A DNA stretch of 59,600 nt from Copromyces sp. CBS 386.78 (GCA_030685235.1 MU839269.1:1-59600); one strand, 5' to 3'; positions 13,010 to 23,400 are shown, counted from the first letter of the stretch. Notes: a model not told the origin generated them from the letters alone. Program-made: numbers and translations.

Positions 13010-14380
13010 CTATTAAGAGGGAGTTAAAACCTTTCCCCTTTACTATTCCTACAATTTTAAAATCGAATTCCATTTAAGAATTATACCCCTAACCGCTCGC
13101 GGACGCCCTTTTAACCCCAACGAACTTAGCGTCGTTAAAAAATAGATTAATAATATACTATAGAAGAAATTTATCCGGCTATCCTAATCGGAAGCATCCG
13201 CCCCAGTCCTCTTAATAAAGAAATTAGGTAAAAGAGTTCGCATCTACATAAACTACTGCGGTATTAATAACGTTACCCTTAAATTACAGTATCTACTACC
13301 GCTAATTAAAGAAACTTTCGATACAATCTATTATATTAAGATTTTTATTAAATTCGACGTTATCGCTATTTTTAACCGTATCCGTATTAAAGAAGGGTAC
13401 GAATAACTTATAGTTTTTATAATATAGTTTAGTTTATTTGAATTATTAGTAATTCTATTTAGTTTATAAAGCGCCCCCGGGGTTTTCTAAAACTATATTA
13501 ATAATATCCTTTACAACGTTTTCGATGTTTATACGATTATTTATTTCAACGACGTCCTAATTTATTCCGATAACGTTAAAGACCACGAGCGGCACGTCAA
13601 CGACGTCTTCAACCGCTTAGCCAAAGTAGGCTTTAGCATTAATATTAATAAATACGAATTTTATACGATATAGATAAAATATTTAGGCTTTATTATTATA
13701 CCGGGAAGTATCGAAATAGATTTAAAAAAGGTTAAAACCGTTACCAACTAAGTAATTCCCTAATCTAAGAAATCCCTACAATCTTTCTTAAATTTCACAA
13801 ACTTCTACCGCCGTTTTATTAAAAAATTTTCGATAATAGCGGGACCGTTATACGAATTTACGAAGAAGGATACTATATAATCGTAGTCCGCTACGTATAA
13901 TTCCGCTTTCGAAGCTTTAAACCGAACTTTTACTAGCAGACCCGTATTAAAGATCTACGATTAGTCTAAAAAAACGGTAATTAAGATAGATATTTCCAAT
14001 TAGGTTATAGGAAGTACCTTATCCTAATACGGGGATAATGGCGTCCTTTACTCTGTTACTTACTTTTTATTAAAATATTCATTTTAGGAATATAATTACA
14101 ATATATATAATAAAGAATTATTCGCTATTATTAAAGCTTTCGAAAAGTAGAGGCTAGAATTCGAAAGTATTTAATAACCCTTCGATATTCTAATTAATTA
14201 TAAGAACTTTTAAACCTTTATAACTAATAAGTAATTTACTTAGCGTTATATAAAGTAGTCCTAATTCTTATCGCAATTTAACTTTTTAATTAAATATACC
14301 TTAGGGCCGTAAAATTTCTACCCGGACGCCTTAAACTATAAGCCTAACGACCGCCCTACCAATACCAACGATAATTATTT
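13010..14380 (+). pseudogene. G2 reverse transcriptase and RNase H
   Basis: RT blocks read KFDVIAIFNRIRIKEGYE and YFNDVLIYSDN. The catalytic motif at 13542-13553 is YFND instead of YxDD: the first Asp is Asn (AAC), a G-to-A change. RNase H follows with IKIDISN and [17 protein letters not shown] around 13980-14155. The frame breaks off at the MITE at 14536 and integrase resumes after it, so the MITE landed in the linker between RNase H and integrase. Confidence 0.85.
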
Positions 14381-14535
14381 AATAGCCCGTTAATACACCC
14401 TTTTAAACCTAATATAGTTCGAAGAAAGATGCTTAAACGACCCCTTAAACTTCTTACTCCACTTAATAAGCAATTACAACAATAAATCTATTAACAATAT
14501 TATTTTAAATAGTTATAAAACTTCCGTTTTCTTTT

Positions 14536-14947
14536 GAGAAAGTCTTTTCGCACCGTCGCAATGTCTTTATACACCGTCGTCCAAAATACTACTAAGTATA
14601 ACTTTGCTAAAAAAGAAGTTGTCGGTATAAAAATGGTACTAGAGTTTTTGTAATTTTGTACTCTATTTTATAATCTAGTTACCGTAGACATATCTACTTA
14701 AAGGGAAGACTCAATATAAATATTTCAAATTTAAAGTAAATAAATAGTTCCTTTTTCTTTTATTGTGTATTGAGGGCTGTAGAGGGCGCCTAGGTACGCC
14801 GGACATATTATATTGTAGAAGGAAAATTACTAAAACTTTCGATGTACTTTTTATATGCTACGGCCTTAGTTTGGCTGAGTTACCTCTAAAAGCCTTTTTT
14901 GATAACGGTGCGAAAAGACATTTACGACGGTGCGAAAAGACTTTCTC
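14536..14947 (+). mobile_element. MITE A1 (8-bp TSD, GAGA-ended TIR element)
   Basis: 412 bp with a perfect 8-bp TSD, TTTCTTTT (14528-14535 and 14948-14955). The ends are inverted repeats starting GAGAAAGTCTTTTCGCACCG. Each end holds two copies of GTCTTTTCGCACCGT, or a variant, about 21-22 bp apart. The whole element matches the reverse complement of A2 at 55936-56326, so the two are one family in opposite orientation. A 64-codon open frame inside is not a credible gene. An 8-bp TSD fits the hAT or P superfamilies, but the ends do not settle which. Confidence 0.9.
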
Positions 14948-14955
14948 TTTCTTTT

Positions 14956-16060
14956 AGGAAGTAGTCTCTTACTTCGCAAACCCCGCTTATAAATAATAAA
15001 TTCCCAATATTAAGAAAGTTTTTTATAAAATATTCATAGAATATTAAGTAACTAATAACGGCATTACTAAATAGCGCAATAAGGTTATTATTAACCTTTA
15101 CAATAAAGAATTCTGATTCGTTCTAATTAATTATTAATACAATTCCCTTAGCGCAGAGCACCTTAACTACGACGCAATTTACAACCTTTTTTAATATAAT
15201 TTTTATTAGGAGGGGATAACTTACAATATTAGAATTTTTTATAAAGGCTATTTCCCTTACGCTAAAACAAAGTTTTTAAAACGAAAACCCGCTAATTTAC
15301 TGAAACCTTCTAAAGTTTCCCTCGCCCTATAGAAAAATATTTCTATTAATTACATTATTCCGCTACTTTTAAACGTTTATTTCGGCTGAATTTTCAAATA
15401 TATTACTATTATCGTTAACCGATTAATAAAAATACATTATTATATCCTAATAGTAATTTTAGAGGCTAAAGAATTAATTAATCGTTTTATCGACCGGGTA
15501 TACTACCTTTACGGCTTACTAAATATAATCCTTTCTAATTGCAATATATAATTCGTTTTACATTTTTAAAATATTTTATATAAGCGGCTTACTATTATTT
15601 GCAAATTAACCTCTACTTTTTACCCCTAGACTAATATTTAAACCGAATATATTAATATAGAAATAAAATAGTTCCTTCGTCTTTACATTAATTGGGCATA
15701 AATTAATTAGGCTAAATAACTACCCCTCGCTAAATTTGTAAATAATAATACGACCTCTTTATCGATTAATATTTCTCCTTTCTTCGCCAACTACGGTTTC
15801 CATCTTCAAATAGGCACCAAACCACGTACCCTACCGTACCCAAATCTATTACCCGCTCAACTAAAAGAATACTACAAAGTTAACGAACTAACCGATTATT
15901 TCTAAACAATTTAAAATTTCGTATTATAGTAAATAAAACATACTTAAACATATTACAAAAATAACGCTAACTATTACCGAATAAATTCCCCTAAATATAA
16001 GGAAGGGGATCTAATACTCTTTAATACGACTAACCTCGCCAACGGCCGCCCAATGCTAAA
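14956..16060 (+). pseudogene. G2 integrase
   Basis: Continues pol after the MITE. Core blocks include YITIIVNR around 15400 and ILSNCN near 15530 (for the SDRG-type strand, with Asp now Asn), then ANYGFHLQIGTKPRTLPYPN near 15790-15848, the usual region after the DDE core. Stops are TAA/TAG. It would have produced the ATAAT duplication. Confidence 0.8.
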
Positions 16061-16189
16061 ACTTTACCTTCGATAGGAGGGTCCGTTTAAAATTATACAA
16101 ACGGAATCTTATATAATTTATTTCGCCTTGCCTTCGAATATAAAATACGCCTCTATTTTTTATGTTTTTATAATTTAGCCTTAAATTAG

Positions 16190-16740
16190 CAATGGCCTTC
16201 CTAGCCAAAATATATCGATAGACATTAAAGTAAATAATAATAGAATTATAATCCGTATAGATAATTACAAGGAATATACTGAGTAAAATTTCGAAAAATT
16301 TATCGATTATACCTAACTAAGTAATAATACCTACTAATACTACCGTATATAATAGAAAGGAGATTACTAACCGATTTAGGAACTTAAAACTAACGTTATT
16401 AATTACGAAGAAATAATCCTACGTTTCTACAAAGAAAATCCCGATAAACTAGTACCTCCCGAAATTCGGCAATAGCCCGAATATATTAACGCTACCCCAA
16501 TACCCGACCTTATATCCGCTCCCAAACCCCCTAAGCCCACTCTTAAACTACCTAAACGGCGCTCCGCCCGCTTAGTACGCCGCGACTACGAATTTACTAC
16601 CGTAATCAATATATTAATACTATTACTAATCGGTATTACGACTATTCGTAAACTAACCGAACCGCTAAATAAAAAGGTAGAGGAATCTTTAGCCTTACTA
16701 TACAGTAAGATACTACGAAGGTTATTAAATATTTAGGTAG
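16190..16740 (+). pseudogene. G2 C-terminal chromodomain-like region and basic tail
   Basis: Reads IDNYKEYTE, then FEKFIDYT, then, after a short gap, ELKTNVINYEEIILRFYKENPDKL near 16380-16450, which fits the end of a chromodomain (the W-x-P...F-x-x-x-x-P part). A Pro/Arg-rich tail RRSARLVRRDYE follows at about 16560. This suggests targeting to heterochromatin as for G1. Confidence 0.6.
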
Positions 16741-16876
16741 GCAGGATACTGCCTGCAAAGGTTATTAACTACAATAAAATATTAGAAGAGATAGAATTGA
16801 ACGATTACAACGGTTAAATTATTATTTTATATATATATTGTCTAAAGTTACTAGAGCTTCTTTTAAGGGGGGATAG

Positions 16877-17097
16877 TATTATAGGATTAGCTTATAACAT
16901 ACCTACCCTATACCGACCCTTAGATATACTATGCCTAGAGTCAAAGTACGGTCACGTACAGGGTCATATACGCACACGGACTAGCCTTCCAAGGCTCTCG
17001 CCCATATAGCCAATCCTCCGCACACATCCTCTCTTCCTCTCCTTCGCACAATAACGCATATCTTACCCTACCCCCAACAGTGCCTCACCCCGTGATA
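16877..17097 (+). repeat. G2 3' LTR
   Basis: 221 bp, paired with 9386-9606. The first bases are mutated to TATTATAGGA; the end CACCCCGTGATA is better kept than in the 5' copy. The differences between the pair are mainly transitions. Confidence 0.95.
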
Positions 17098-17689
17098 ATA
17101 ATAGATTAGAGAATTGGAATTATTTTAAGAGTAGGATAAAGTAATAACCGTAGTTTAGATAATATTCTATTTTTTATAGTAATTTAACGGAGTATTTAAT
17201 ATATATTTCGTATTAATAATAGGATAAGTAGTATTCTATTTACCGGCGTTTCGAAGAATATTAGAGAACAAAACGAAAAGAAGATTGCGGGAGGAAATTT
17301 ATTTTTAATATTAATATAGTAAATATATTTTATAAAAAGTATACGGAATATAATTATATTAAACGACGGAATATTATAAATATAATTAATAAATTTTATA
17401 TTATAGTAGAAGTAAAGAGTATAATGTATAATATTAATTAATATAGTTAGTAGGGAAGAAGGGAGGCGAATGTAAGGATAAGGAAGATTTACCGGCCGGG
17501 AGGAAAATTAAAGGCGGAATTGGAAATTGATATTTAGATAAAGGATTAGAATTTAAATATTAGGGTAGAAGGGGGCGTAGGGGAATAGGGGAATTTTGGG
17601 GACGGGGAATTTATTATACGGACGAAATCGATATTATATTTAATAATATTATAATTAATATAAATTACGAGGCTTAAAGGATTAAATAT
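17098..17689 (+). pseudogene. LINE piece 3: 3' coding region
   Basis: Reads in one frame with stops nearly all at Gln-like positions, for example GRRGANVRIRKIYRPGGKLK near 17455-17520. It is colinear with the minus-strand LINE copies near 24.2-24.6 and 32.8-33.2 kb. No domain is recognised. The frame continues in phase after the inserted element at 17690-18993 once one TSD is removed. Confidence 0.55.
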
Positions 17690-18993
17690 GAGAATGTCTT
17701 TTCGCACCGTTATGAAAGTCTTCCGGCACCGTCACCACACCCATCCCGCGCGCCAAGCACACGCTAATACACACCAAAATTTTTGAGCCAATCAAATTGC
17801 TCGCATCTAGATCGTGATCTACAGCTCCTATTCTTAGCGTCAGTAAACCGTACTGCGCCCGCCAAGCCCCCAAATTACAGCCTATTACACATTCTACCCC
17901 CTGCACAGACCAGATTTCGTAACTAATAATCCATCGTTACACTTAGCAATTTATATCGTTACATCGCATTATCGCTTCCTCTATCACTATTACCATCACC
18001 ACCCTCCCTATAATCAATTAAACTACTATCGCGCACATTACGAAATATCCCTAAATAAATAACGCGCTATTATCTATTAACGGTATAAACCCCTTTACTC
18101 TAGAAACTCGCGCTCCCCAATTAACTACGCCAATCAATACTCAAGCTCCCCCTCCCTCAATTGCGCCAGTTCAACTCTAAGTAGCGGTATTACGGCCTCG
18201 CTTATAGCTTAGCCGCGGCCGATAGCCTAGAGCAAGCTATAACCCTAGAATTTCGATATAAATAGCACTATTAATCCAATAAAACGTATTTAGCTAGGAG
18301 GGCATTGACTTAGAAGTAGAAGATAGAGCCGACTACCGCTAACCTCTAACCGCTATATAGACTAGAGGACGAGGCCGCCCTCGTAGTAGTATATAGAGAG
18401 GTAGAGGAAGAGGAAAGAAGGGAAGTAGCGTTATTCGGGATAGAAGAGGAAATACAGTTAGTACGTAGGACACATAGCGCAGTATACGTATAGCTAGTAC
18501 ACAAGGCTAGTAAAGGGGACTCTAGAACTTTCGCTAGCACTCTAGAGCTTTCGCTGGCAATTAGATTGCTCGATTTTACGATAGAAACCAAATAGATTAT
18601 TATTATATAAATTAATATAGATTTAGTACGATTAATTAATCGCTCAATTGAGCGATGTACGACCGTGCGATGTACGACCGTACTGCTAAGTGCCCTGTAA
18701 AGTGCGCTGTAAAGTAACCAATCTGGGTGTAGATCTAGGTGTAGATCTGGGCGCAGATCTGGGCGCACATCTGGGCTGGGCACGTAACATTTTATAAAAG
18801 AATATAATACCCAGATTTCTGGTGTGAAATCTATGAAAGAATACTGCTACCAAGCTGAGTGTGGAGATTCAGATGGATGCGAGCGATTTGATTGGCTCAA
18901 AAATTTTGGCGTACATTAGCGCGCGGGAAGGGTGGGGCGAGGGTGGGGTGACGGTGCCGGAAGACATTTATGACGGTGCGAAAAGACATTCTC
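17690..18993. mobile_element. B: 1.3 kb non-autonomous TIR element with 8-bp TSD
   Basis: 1,304 bp with a perfect 8-bp TSD, TTAAATAT (17682-17689 and 18994-19001). Ends start GAGAATGTCTTTTCGCACCG and are inverted over roughly 120 bp, with a second GTCTTCCGGCACCGT copy 22 bp in. It shares termini with MITEs A1 and A2 but has an unrelated interior, a typical relation between deletion derivatives of one transposase family. The longest open frame (145 codons, minus, 18346-18783) is low-complexity, driven by a 12-bp tandem repeat, and is not a transposase. It keeps CpA/TpG, so it is young or escaped RIP. Confidence 0.9.
18652..18780. repeat. Short tandem repeats inside element B
   Basis: Two perfect copies of GCGATGTACGACCGT (18652-18681) and five 12-bp units of the ATCTGGGCGCAG type (18721-18780), with a degenerate TGTAAAGTGC doublet between. 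They sit about 200 bp from the right end of the element. Confidence 0.85.
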
Positions 18994-19473
18994 TTAAATA
19001 TATAGCTAGGAAAATAATTAGGAGTACGGCTAGTAAAAGAAAACGCTATTTTAAAAATTAATTAAATAAGGAAGAAGGGGAAGTTCGAAAAATAATAGTA
19101 GGGAAGAATTTATATAGAAAGAAGGAAGGGGCTCTTACATTTATATAAATTTTAGTAGAATTATAGGAATTTAGAAGATAACGACGAAGTAGAAATAAGG
19201 GTAAACGATAAGGAAGGAATAGTTATTATAAGCGGTTTAAGAGGAAGGAGCGGCGTATAAGAATAATATTTTAATTATTCTAATATTAGATCGAAGGCGG
19301 TAGGGGGGAAGTAATTTATTTATTAAAGCGGTAGGTAAATACCGCTATAAATAGAATTAAAATGGAATAGGCGCGATTTATTCGCGATTGAAAGGAATTA
19401 ACTGTTTTCATCCGACGGCGTTTATCGCCGTACAATTTTTCTTCTAGAGAATTAGGAGAAGTACCCTATACTA
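18994..19473 (+). pseudogene. LINE piece 4: 3' end of coding part and 3' UTR
   Basis: After the TSD the frame resumes as YIARKIIRSTASKRKRYFKN, a basic stretch, and soon leaves coding character. From about 19390 the sequence matches the well-kept 3' UTR shared by all three LINE copies, including TCCGACGGCG and GGAGAAGTACCCTAT. It stops within the 5' arm of the LINE 3' stem-loop, where the ZY repeat is inserted. Confidence 0.65.
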
Positions 19474-19689
19474 AAAATAGTCTTCCCTTGGGCAGAGCCG
19501 GATAAGCCCAACGGAGGCAGTGAAACGCCCATATTTACCCAGACGAGTAGGAGATAATATATTAATATACTATATTAAATAGTATTTTCTTAGACAAAGC
19601 CGAATAAATTTAAAAAAGATAGTAAACCGTTTAAGAATTTTAATATTTTATAATTACTTTATTTTTATAATTATATTATTTTAATTTTT

Positions 19690-19766
19690 AATTTTAATTT
19701 TAAATTTTTTTTTTTTTTTTTGTTTTTTATTAATATTTTTATTAATATTTTTTTCCTAAAGACCCG
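19690..19766. repeat. T-rich tract inside ZY1
   Basis: Runs of TTTTAATTTT and a long oligo-T. It is the internal tract between the two conserved halves of the ZY repeat; in the 37 kb copy the same place is held by (TTTTTA)n. Confidence 0.8.
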
Positions 19767-19968
19767 TTCGGTAAATTTTTTTTAAACTAAGATTTCTCGT
19801 TAAATAGAGGGCGCACGGACCTCTGGCCGGGTTCAAAATAACCGCCAAGAAAAGGCGGTCATTTTGATACCCTTTTTATTTTCAAGGTTAGAGTTATTAG
19901 TGAAGAAAAAAACTTAGTCATTTTAAACTTTGAAGATCTACGGCGCCCGGCTATCTACGGTTGTATTT

Positions 19969-20092
19969 ACCGCGGTCGTTTACCGCGGTCGTTTACCGCG
20001 GTCGCTCACCGCGGTCACTCACCGTATTTATTGCGGTCGCTCACCGTATTTACCGCAGTCGCTCACCGCATTTCACGGTCGCATTCTGAAAA
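19969..20092. repeat. 13-bp minisatellite in ZY1
   Basis: Four direct 13-bp units of ACCGCGGTCGTTT or ACCGCGGTCGCTC (19969-20020), followed by longer 22-bp variants. The 37.3 kb copy has the same unit in another arrangement and the 31 kb copy a diverged one, so the array varies between copies. Confidence 0.85.
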
Positions 20093-20481
20093 AACCTCTT
20101 CTTTTCGATTTTTCTCAACCGCCAGACGTCGTATCACGATGTAAAAAGCACCAAAATGACCGCAAAATTGAGGCGAACATTTCGACGATTTTTTCATTTG
20201 GATGCATTCTTTCGTTGAGAAGCGGTGTTGATCCAAAGGCGTATTTGTCAAAATTTCTGTCCGTGCTATTCAGACTGTGTCTCGCAGACCCATAAATCTT
20301 CCTTTTTGGGATCTTGGCGCACGTGGAATTTTCTGCATATTGGACGCCTATAGACAGAACCGCCGCGCCTTCCTCGCGTCGATGGCGGGCCCACGGACCG
20401 CGCGACCTTTGGTGCGTGTTCTTTTCGTGACACCTTTGGTGGGCCCGGCACTTCTCCTCTCCTCTGGGCATGGGCGTTTCA

Positions 20482-20532
20482 ATAAAGCGCTATAGATAAG
20501 TAGCATAGGCAATAAGACTATTATTATTATTA
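20482..20532 (+). mobile_element. LINE piece 5: 3' terminus with (ATT)n tail
   Basis: ATAAAGCGCTATAGATAAG, then GCATAGGCAATAAGACTATT and four ATT units. It completes the 3' stem-loop started at 19464. The same end appears on the minus strand at 32158-32220 and 22185-22240. Confidence 0.8.
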
Positions 20533-22184
20533 CTTTCCAGGATTTTAATAAATTTATTATTAATTTTATTGTTTAAGAAAATACAAAACCCTACGTTAGG
20601 AAAGTAACGATATTATATAAGACTACCCTCCTATTAAAATAGTCCGGTTATATCCTAATTGACTTTAAGGATTTACCTAAAGAACAATACTTTATATTAA
20701 ATTCTAAGTACGCTCTAGTAATAAATATTATAATTAATTATAAATCTTTAATATTTATATTCGTTAATAATATAATTAACGGTATTATAACTATTCCGAA
20801 GCGATTATATATAAGTAATATTACTAAAGCTATAAATAGTAGTTACCTAGCTTTATCCTAAAATATAGTAATTAGTATAACGGTAAATGTATTTAAAGTA
20901 CTTTTAATATTGAATATTAAATTTAATATTTCCGTTATTAAAGTATTTAATATAGTAGAAGAGTTACGAAATACCGAAAAGGAGATTAACGACCGATATG
21001 CTTATATTAATAACATAATAAATAAATAAATTCTTAACGAAATTATATTTAAAGATTTAGATATAATAGTATAAGAGGTTATTGAAAAAGATGGAGCCGA
21101 ACTATAGGTTAAATAAATATCCTTCGATAAGCTGGATTTGGATAAGTTTAAATTTAAAAATAAGTATTCAACATTCGGTTTAAAAATATGTATTAATATT
21201 CCTAAAAATATTACCGACTAAGGAATCTACATCTACGTTTAAAACCTATCCCTAATATTTAAGATCGAAAAATTAATTGGTAAGTACCTAAATTTGTAAA
21301 AGGAAGGAGAAATAATTAAAATAAACGAAAAGGATATAATAAGGATCCTATTAGTAGAGGGATGGTAAAATTAATGTATTTACGCTCAATCCTACCCTTT
21401 GAATAAGAAAAATCGCAAAATATTAAACCAAATTTTTAATATATTTTATAATTAAAGTAAAATAAATTAAGTTAATAGAGCTACGCCTTTTATTTACCCT
21501 GTCTTTATTATTTAACGTATTGTTAAAGGGTAGTAGAAAGGTAAAGTAATTATCGATTTAAGGGTATTTAATAAAATTATTATCCTAAATCACTACCCTT
21601 TACCCTTTTAATCCGAAGTTATTATTTTATTACGTAGAAAAAAGTTTTTTATTATTATCGATGCTATAACTTTCTTTTATTAATTTCTAATTTAGTTATA
21701 ATATAGGGATAGGCTTACCCTTATTAACTTACGCGGCCTAAAATAATTCAATGTAGCCCTAATAAATTATTACAATTCCTTTACTCACGTTTAAAAATTT
21801 ATAAACCGATTATTAGTAGTAATATCTTATTTTTATTGGGTATTTATTAATAATATTATTATTTTTTTGGATTCTATAGAGGAATATTTAGATTATTTTA
21901 ATTAGGTTTTTAAATTTTTTACGTCGCGTAACCTAATTCTTTCCCCTAAAAAAATTATATCGTATATTTAAATGTAGAATTTATAAATTTCCGGATTAAT
22001 ATTTTCGGGTCAATTATTACCGTTGAAAAGTAAGAAGCCTTTTATAACCTAATATTCTTAAAGACGTTTAAAGCCTTAGAAACGTATACTAGGAAATTAG
22101 GATTATTTACCACTTTATCCTATACTATAGAAATTTTTTAGAGCCGCTATAAAATTGTAAAGTCGAACTCTTAGTAGTAAGACG
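20533..22184 (+). pseudogene. G3: Gypsy pol fragment with reverse transcriptase
   Basis: A second Gypsy lineage, unlike G1, G2 and G4. It reads KVIIDLRVFNKIIILNHYPL (around 21540-21605), then FFIIIDAITFFYQF, then VFINNIIIFLDS. These match VVIDLRALNKVTVPDHYPL, the first catalytic Asp block, and AFIDDIVIFSD of that lineage. The active-site DD is now NN (21849-21854). The 1 kb upstream continues in frame and should be the protease/linker region. Gag and 5' LTR are missing: the fragment starts directly at the LINE tail. It is cut at the 3' side by LINE-2. Confidence 0.8.
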
Positions 22185-22469
22185 AAATATTCTTATTCCC
22201 TATAGTACTTATCTATAGCGCCTTATTGGCATAGGGTACTTCTCCTAGTTCTCTAGAGGAAATTGTGCGGCGATAAGCGCCGTCGGATAAAAACCGCCAA
22301 CTCCTTTCGGTCGCGAATGAATCGCGCCTACTCTATTTCGATTTTATCTATAGCGGTATTTACCCACCGCTTCAATAAATAAATTATTTCCCCTCTACCG
22401 CCTTCGATCTAATAACATCGTCTTCCGGCGCGAGGCGGGAAGAATTTACTAAAGCGCAGCTATTATAGG

Positions 22470-22704
22470 TCTAGAGTTAAATTCTACCTACTGTAAACGT
22501 TAAAATTTTGACGGTCTACTATAAATAATAAGCTGGATTCTACTTACTATAAACGTTAAAATTTTAACGGTCTACTATAAATTATAAGCTGGATTCTACC
22601 TACTATCAACGTTAAAATTTTAATAGTCTACTATAAATAATAAATTGGATTCTACTTACTATAAATATTAAGATTTTAACGGTCTATTATAAATAATAAT
22701 TTGC
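22470..22704. repeat. 56-bp minisatellite, four units
   Basis: Units begin at matching ATTCTAC positions 22481, 22537, 22593 and 22649, a constant 56-bp period. Each contains CGTTAAAATTTTAACGGTC, itself nearly palindromic. Differences between units are mainly C/T and G/A. Confidence 0.9.
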
Positions 22705-22811
22705 ATTTATTTTTATTTTTATTTTTATTTTTATTTTTATTTTTATTTTTATTTTTATTTTTATTTTTGTTTTTATTTTTATTTTTATTTTTACTTTTAT
22801 TTTTATTTTTT
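22705..22811. repeat. (TTTTTA)n microsatellite
   Basis: Nearly pure hexamer array directly before a ZY-like segment that starts CTAAAGACCCATTCGG, the same junction as at 19766 in ZY1. Confidence 0.9.
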
Positions 22812-22965
22812 CTAAAGACCCATTCGGCAAATTTTTTTAAACTAAGATATCTCCTTGAGTAGAAGGCGTACGGACCTCTAATATATTTCGAAATAACCGC
22901 TATCCTCTACTAATTATTTTGGTATCCTTTTTATTCTTAAAGTTAAGGTTATTAATAAAGGTAAA
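22812..22965 (-). mobile_element. ZY-like fragment
   Basis: Matches the ZY1 segment at 19766-19915 and the 30754-30905 segment: the TAAACTAAGAT block, the GGACCTCT block and the AATAACCGC block are shared. The GC-rich body and both termini are missing. Confidence 0.7.
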
Positions 22966-22978
22966 ACCCTACCCGAGG

Positions 22979-23049
22979 GACACCCCCGGGGACCCCCGTA
23001 GATCTACTATTACGTACAAACCCGGGCGACACCCCCGGGGACCCCCGTA
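22979..23049. repeat. GC-rich 22-bp direct duplication
   Basis: GACACCCCCGGGGACCCCCG plus TA occurs identically at 22979-23000 and 23028-23049. Each unit holds the palindrome CCCCCGGGG. It is the most GC-rich spot in an AT-rich window and shows no CpA mutation. Function unknown. Confidence 0.85.
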
Positions 23050-23097
23050 CAACCTATGTAAACGGCCTATATACTACGAAAATTCTAAGTAATAATA

Positions 23098-23400
23098 AGA
23101 AAAAAAAAATTTTATTACTTTTGTTTCTCTTTTTTTTCTTTTTTTTTCTTTTTGTTTCTTTTTTTCGTTTTTTTTTTCTTTTTTTCTTTTTTTTTTCTTT
23201 TTTTCTTTTTCTTTTTTTTTCTTTTTTTTTTCGTTTTTATCTTTTTTCTTTCTTTTTTTTTTTTTCCTTTTTTTTTTTTTTTTTTATTTAAATTTTTTTT
23301 TTATTTTTTTATTTCTTTATTTTTTATTTCTTTTTTTATTTCTGTCTTTTTTTTTTTTTTTTTTCCTTTTTCTTTTTTTTTTCTATTTTCTTTTTATATA
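23098..23400 (-). repeat. Polypurine/polypyrimidine tract
   Basis: Almost 300 bp of T with scattered C on the + strand (A/G on the minus strand). On the minus strand it directly follows the tRNA-like segment and may be its A-rich tail. The 91-codon Phe-rich open frame here is an artefact of the repeat. Confidence 0.85.

Larger units (their letters stand above)
9386..17097 (+). mobile_element. G2: Ty3/Gypsy chromovirus-like LTR retrotransposon, RIP-inactivated, carrying a MITE
   Basis: 7,712 bp including a 412-bp MITE and its TSD. A perfect 5-bp TSD, ATAAT, flanks it (9381-9385 and 17098-17102). LTRs of 221 bp start TGTCAC and end GTGATA, as in G1, but the rest of the LTR is different. A polypurine run AAGGGGGGA precedes the 3' LTR (16865-16873). 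Gag, RT, RNase H, integrase and a chromodomain-like end follow in the Gypsy order. G2 is inserted in the LINE, whose sequence resumes at 17103. Confidence 0.95.
19474..20481 (-). mobile_element. ZY1: SINE-like composite repeat inserted in the LINE 3' stem-loop
   Basis: About 1 kb, read 5' to 3' on the minus strand: TGAAACGCCCA near 20481, a GC-rich body, a 13-bp minisatellite, an A-rich tract, then ATGGGCGTTTCACTGCC, a stem-loop and AAGACTATTTT at 19474. Both flanks are LINE: CCCTATACTA on the left and ATAAAGCGCTATAG on the right, contiguous in the LINE copy at 32.2 kb. The body is shared with 30754-31392, 35416-35680 and 37081-37882. Overlapping open frames of 62-121 codons on both strands are not conserved as proteins between copies and are not called. 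No TSD could be fixed. Confidence 0.7.
254..20532 (+). mobile_element. LINE-1 of this window: 5'-truncated, RIP-decayed non-LTR retrotransposon (nested host)
   Basis: A non-LTR retrotransposon of which only the 3' part, from the reverse transcriptase palm onward, remains. Its own sequence is in pieces: 254-946, 8010-9385, 17098-17689, 18994-19473 and 20482-20532. The gaps are later insertions of two Gypsy elements, a TIR element and a ZY repeat. Removing each insertion plus one TSD restores colinearity with the minus-strand LINE copies at 22.2-26.5 and 32.2-33.3 kb. The 3' end has a stem-loop, then AATAAGACTATT and an (ATT)n tail, as expected for target-primed reverse transcription. The family resembles the Tad-like fungal LINEs by its RT motifs; that assignment is inferred. 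Confidence 0.8.

Noticed and set aside
18346..18783. 145-codon minus-strand open frame, the longest in the window
   Set aside because: Low-complexity Asp/Leu/Pro and Ser runs produced by a 12-bp tandem repeat inside a TIR element; no domain, no second copy as a protein.
197..19531. A giant DNA transposon with TGGGCGTTTCACTGCC terminal inverted repeats
   Set aside because: Homology extends outward beyond the supposed ends at 197 and 37139, and the right block is the end of a ZY repeat inserted in a LINE. The interior is a LINE, not a transposase.
19930..20495. Several overlapping open frames on both strands
   Set aside because: They lie in the GC-rich body of a ZY repeat; frames are not conserved in the copies at 31 and 37.5 kb. 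Openness reflects higher GC and absence of RIP stops.
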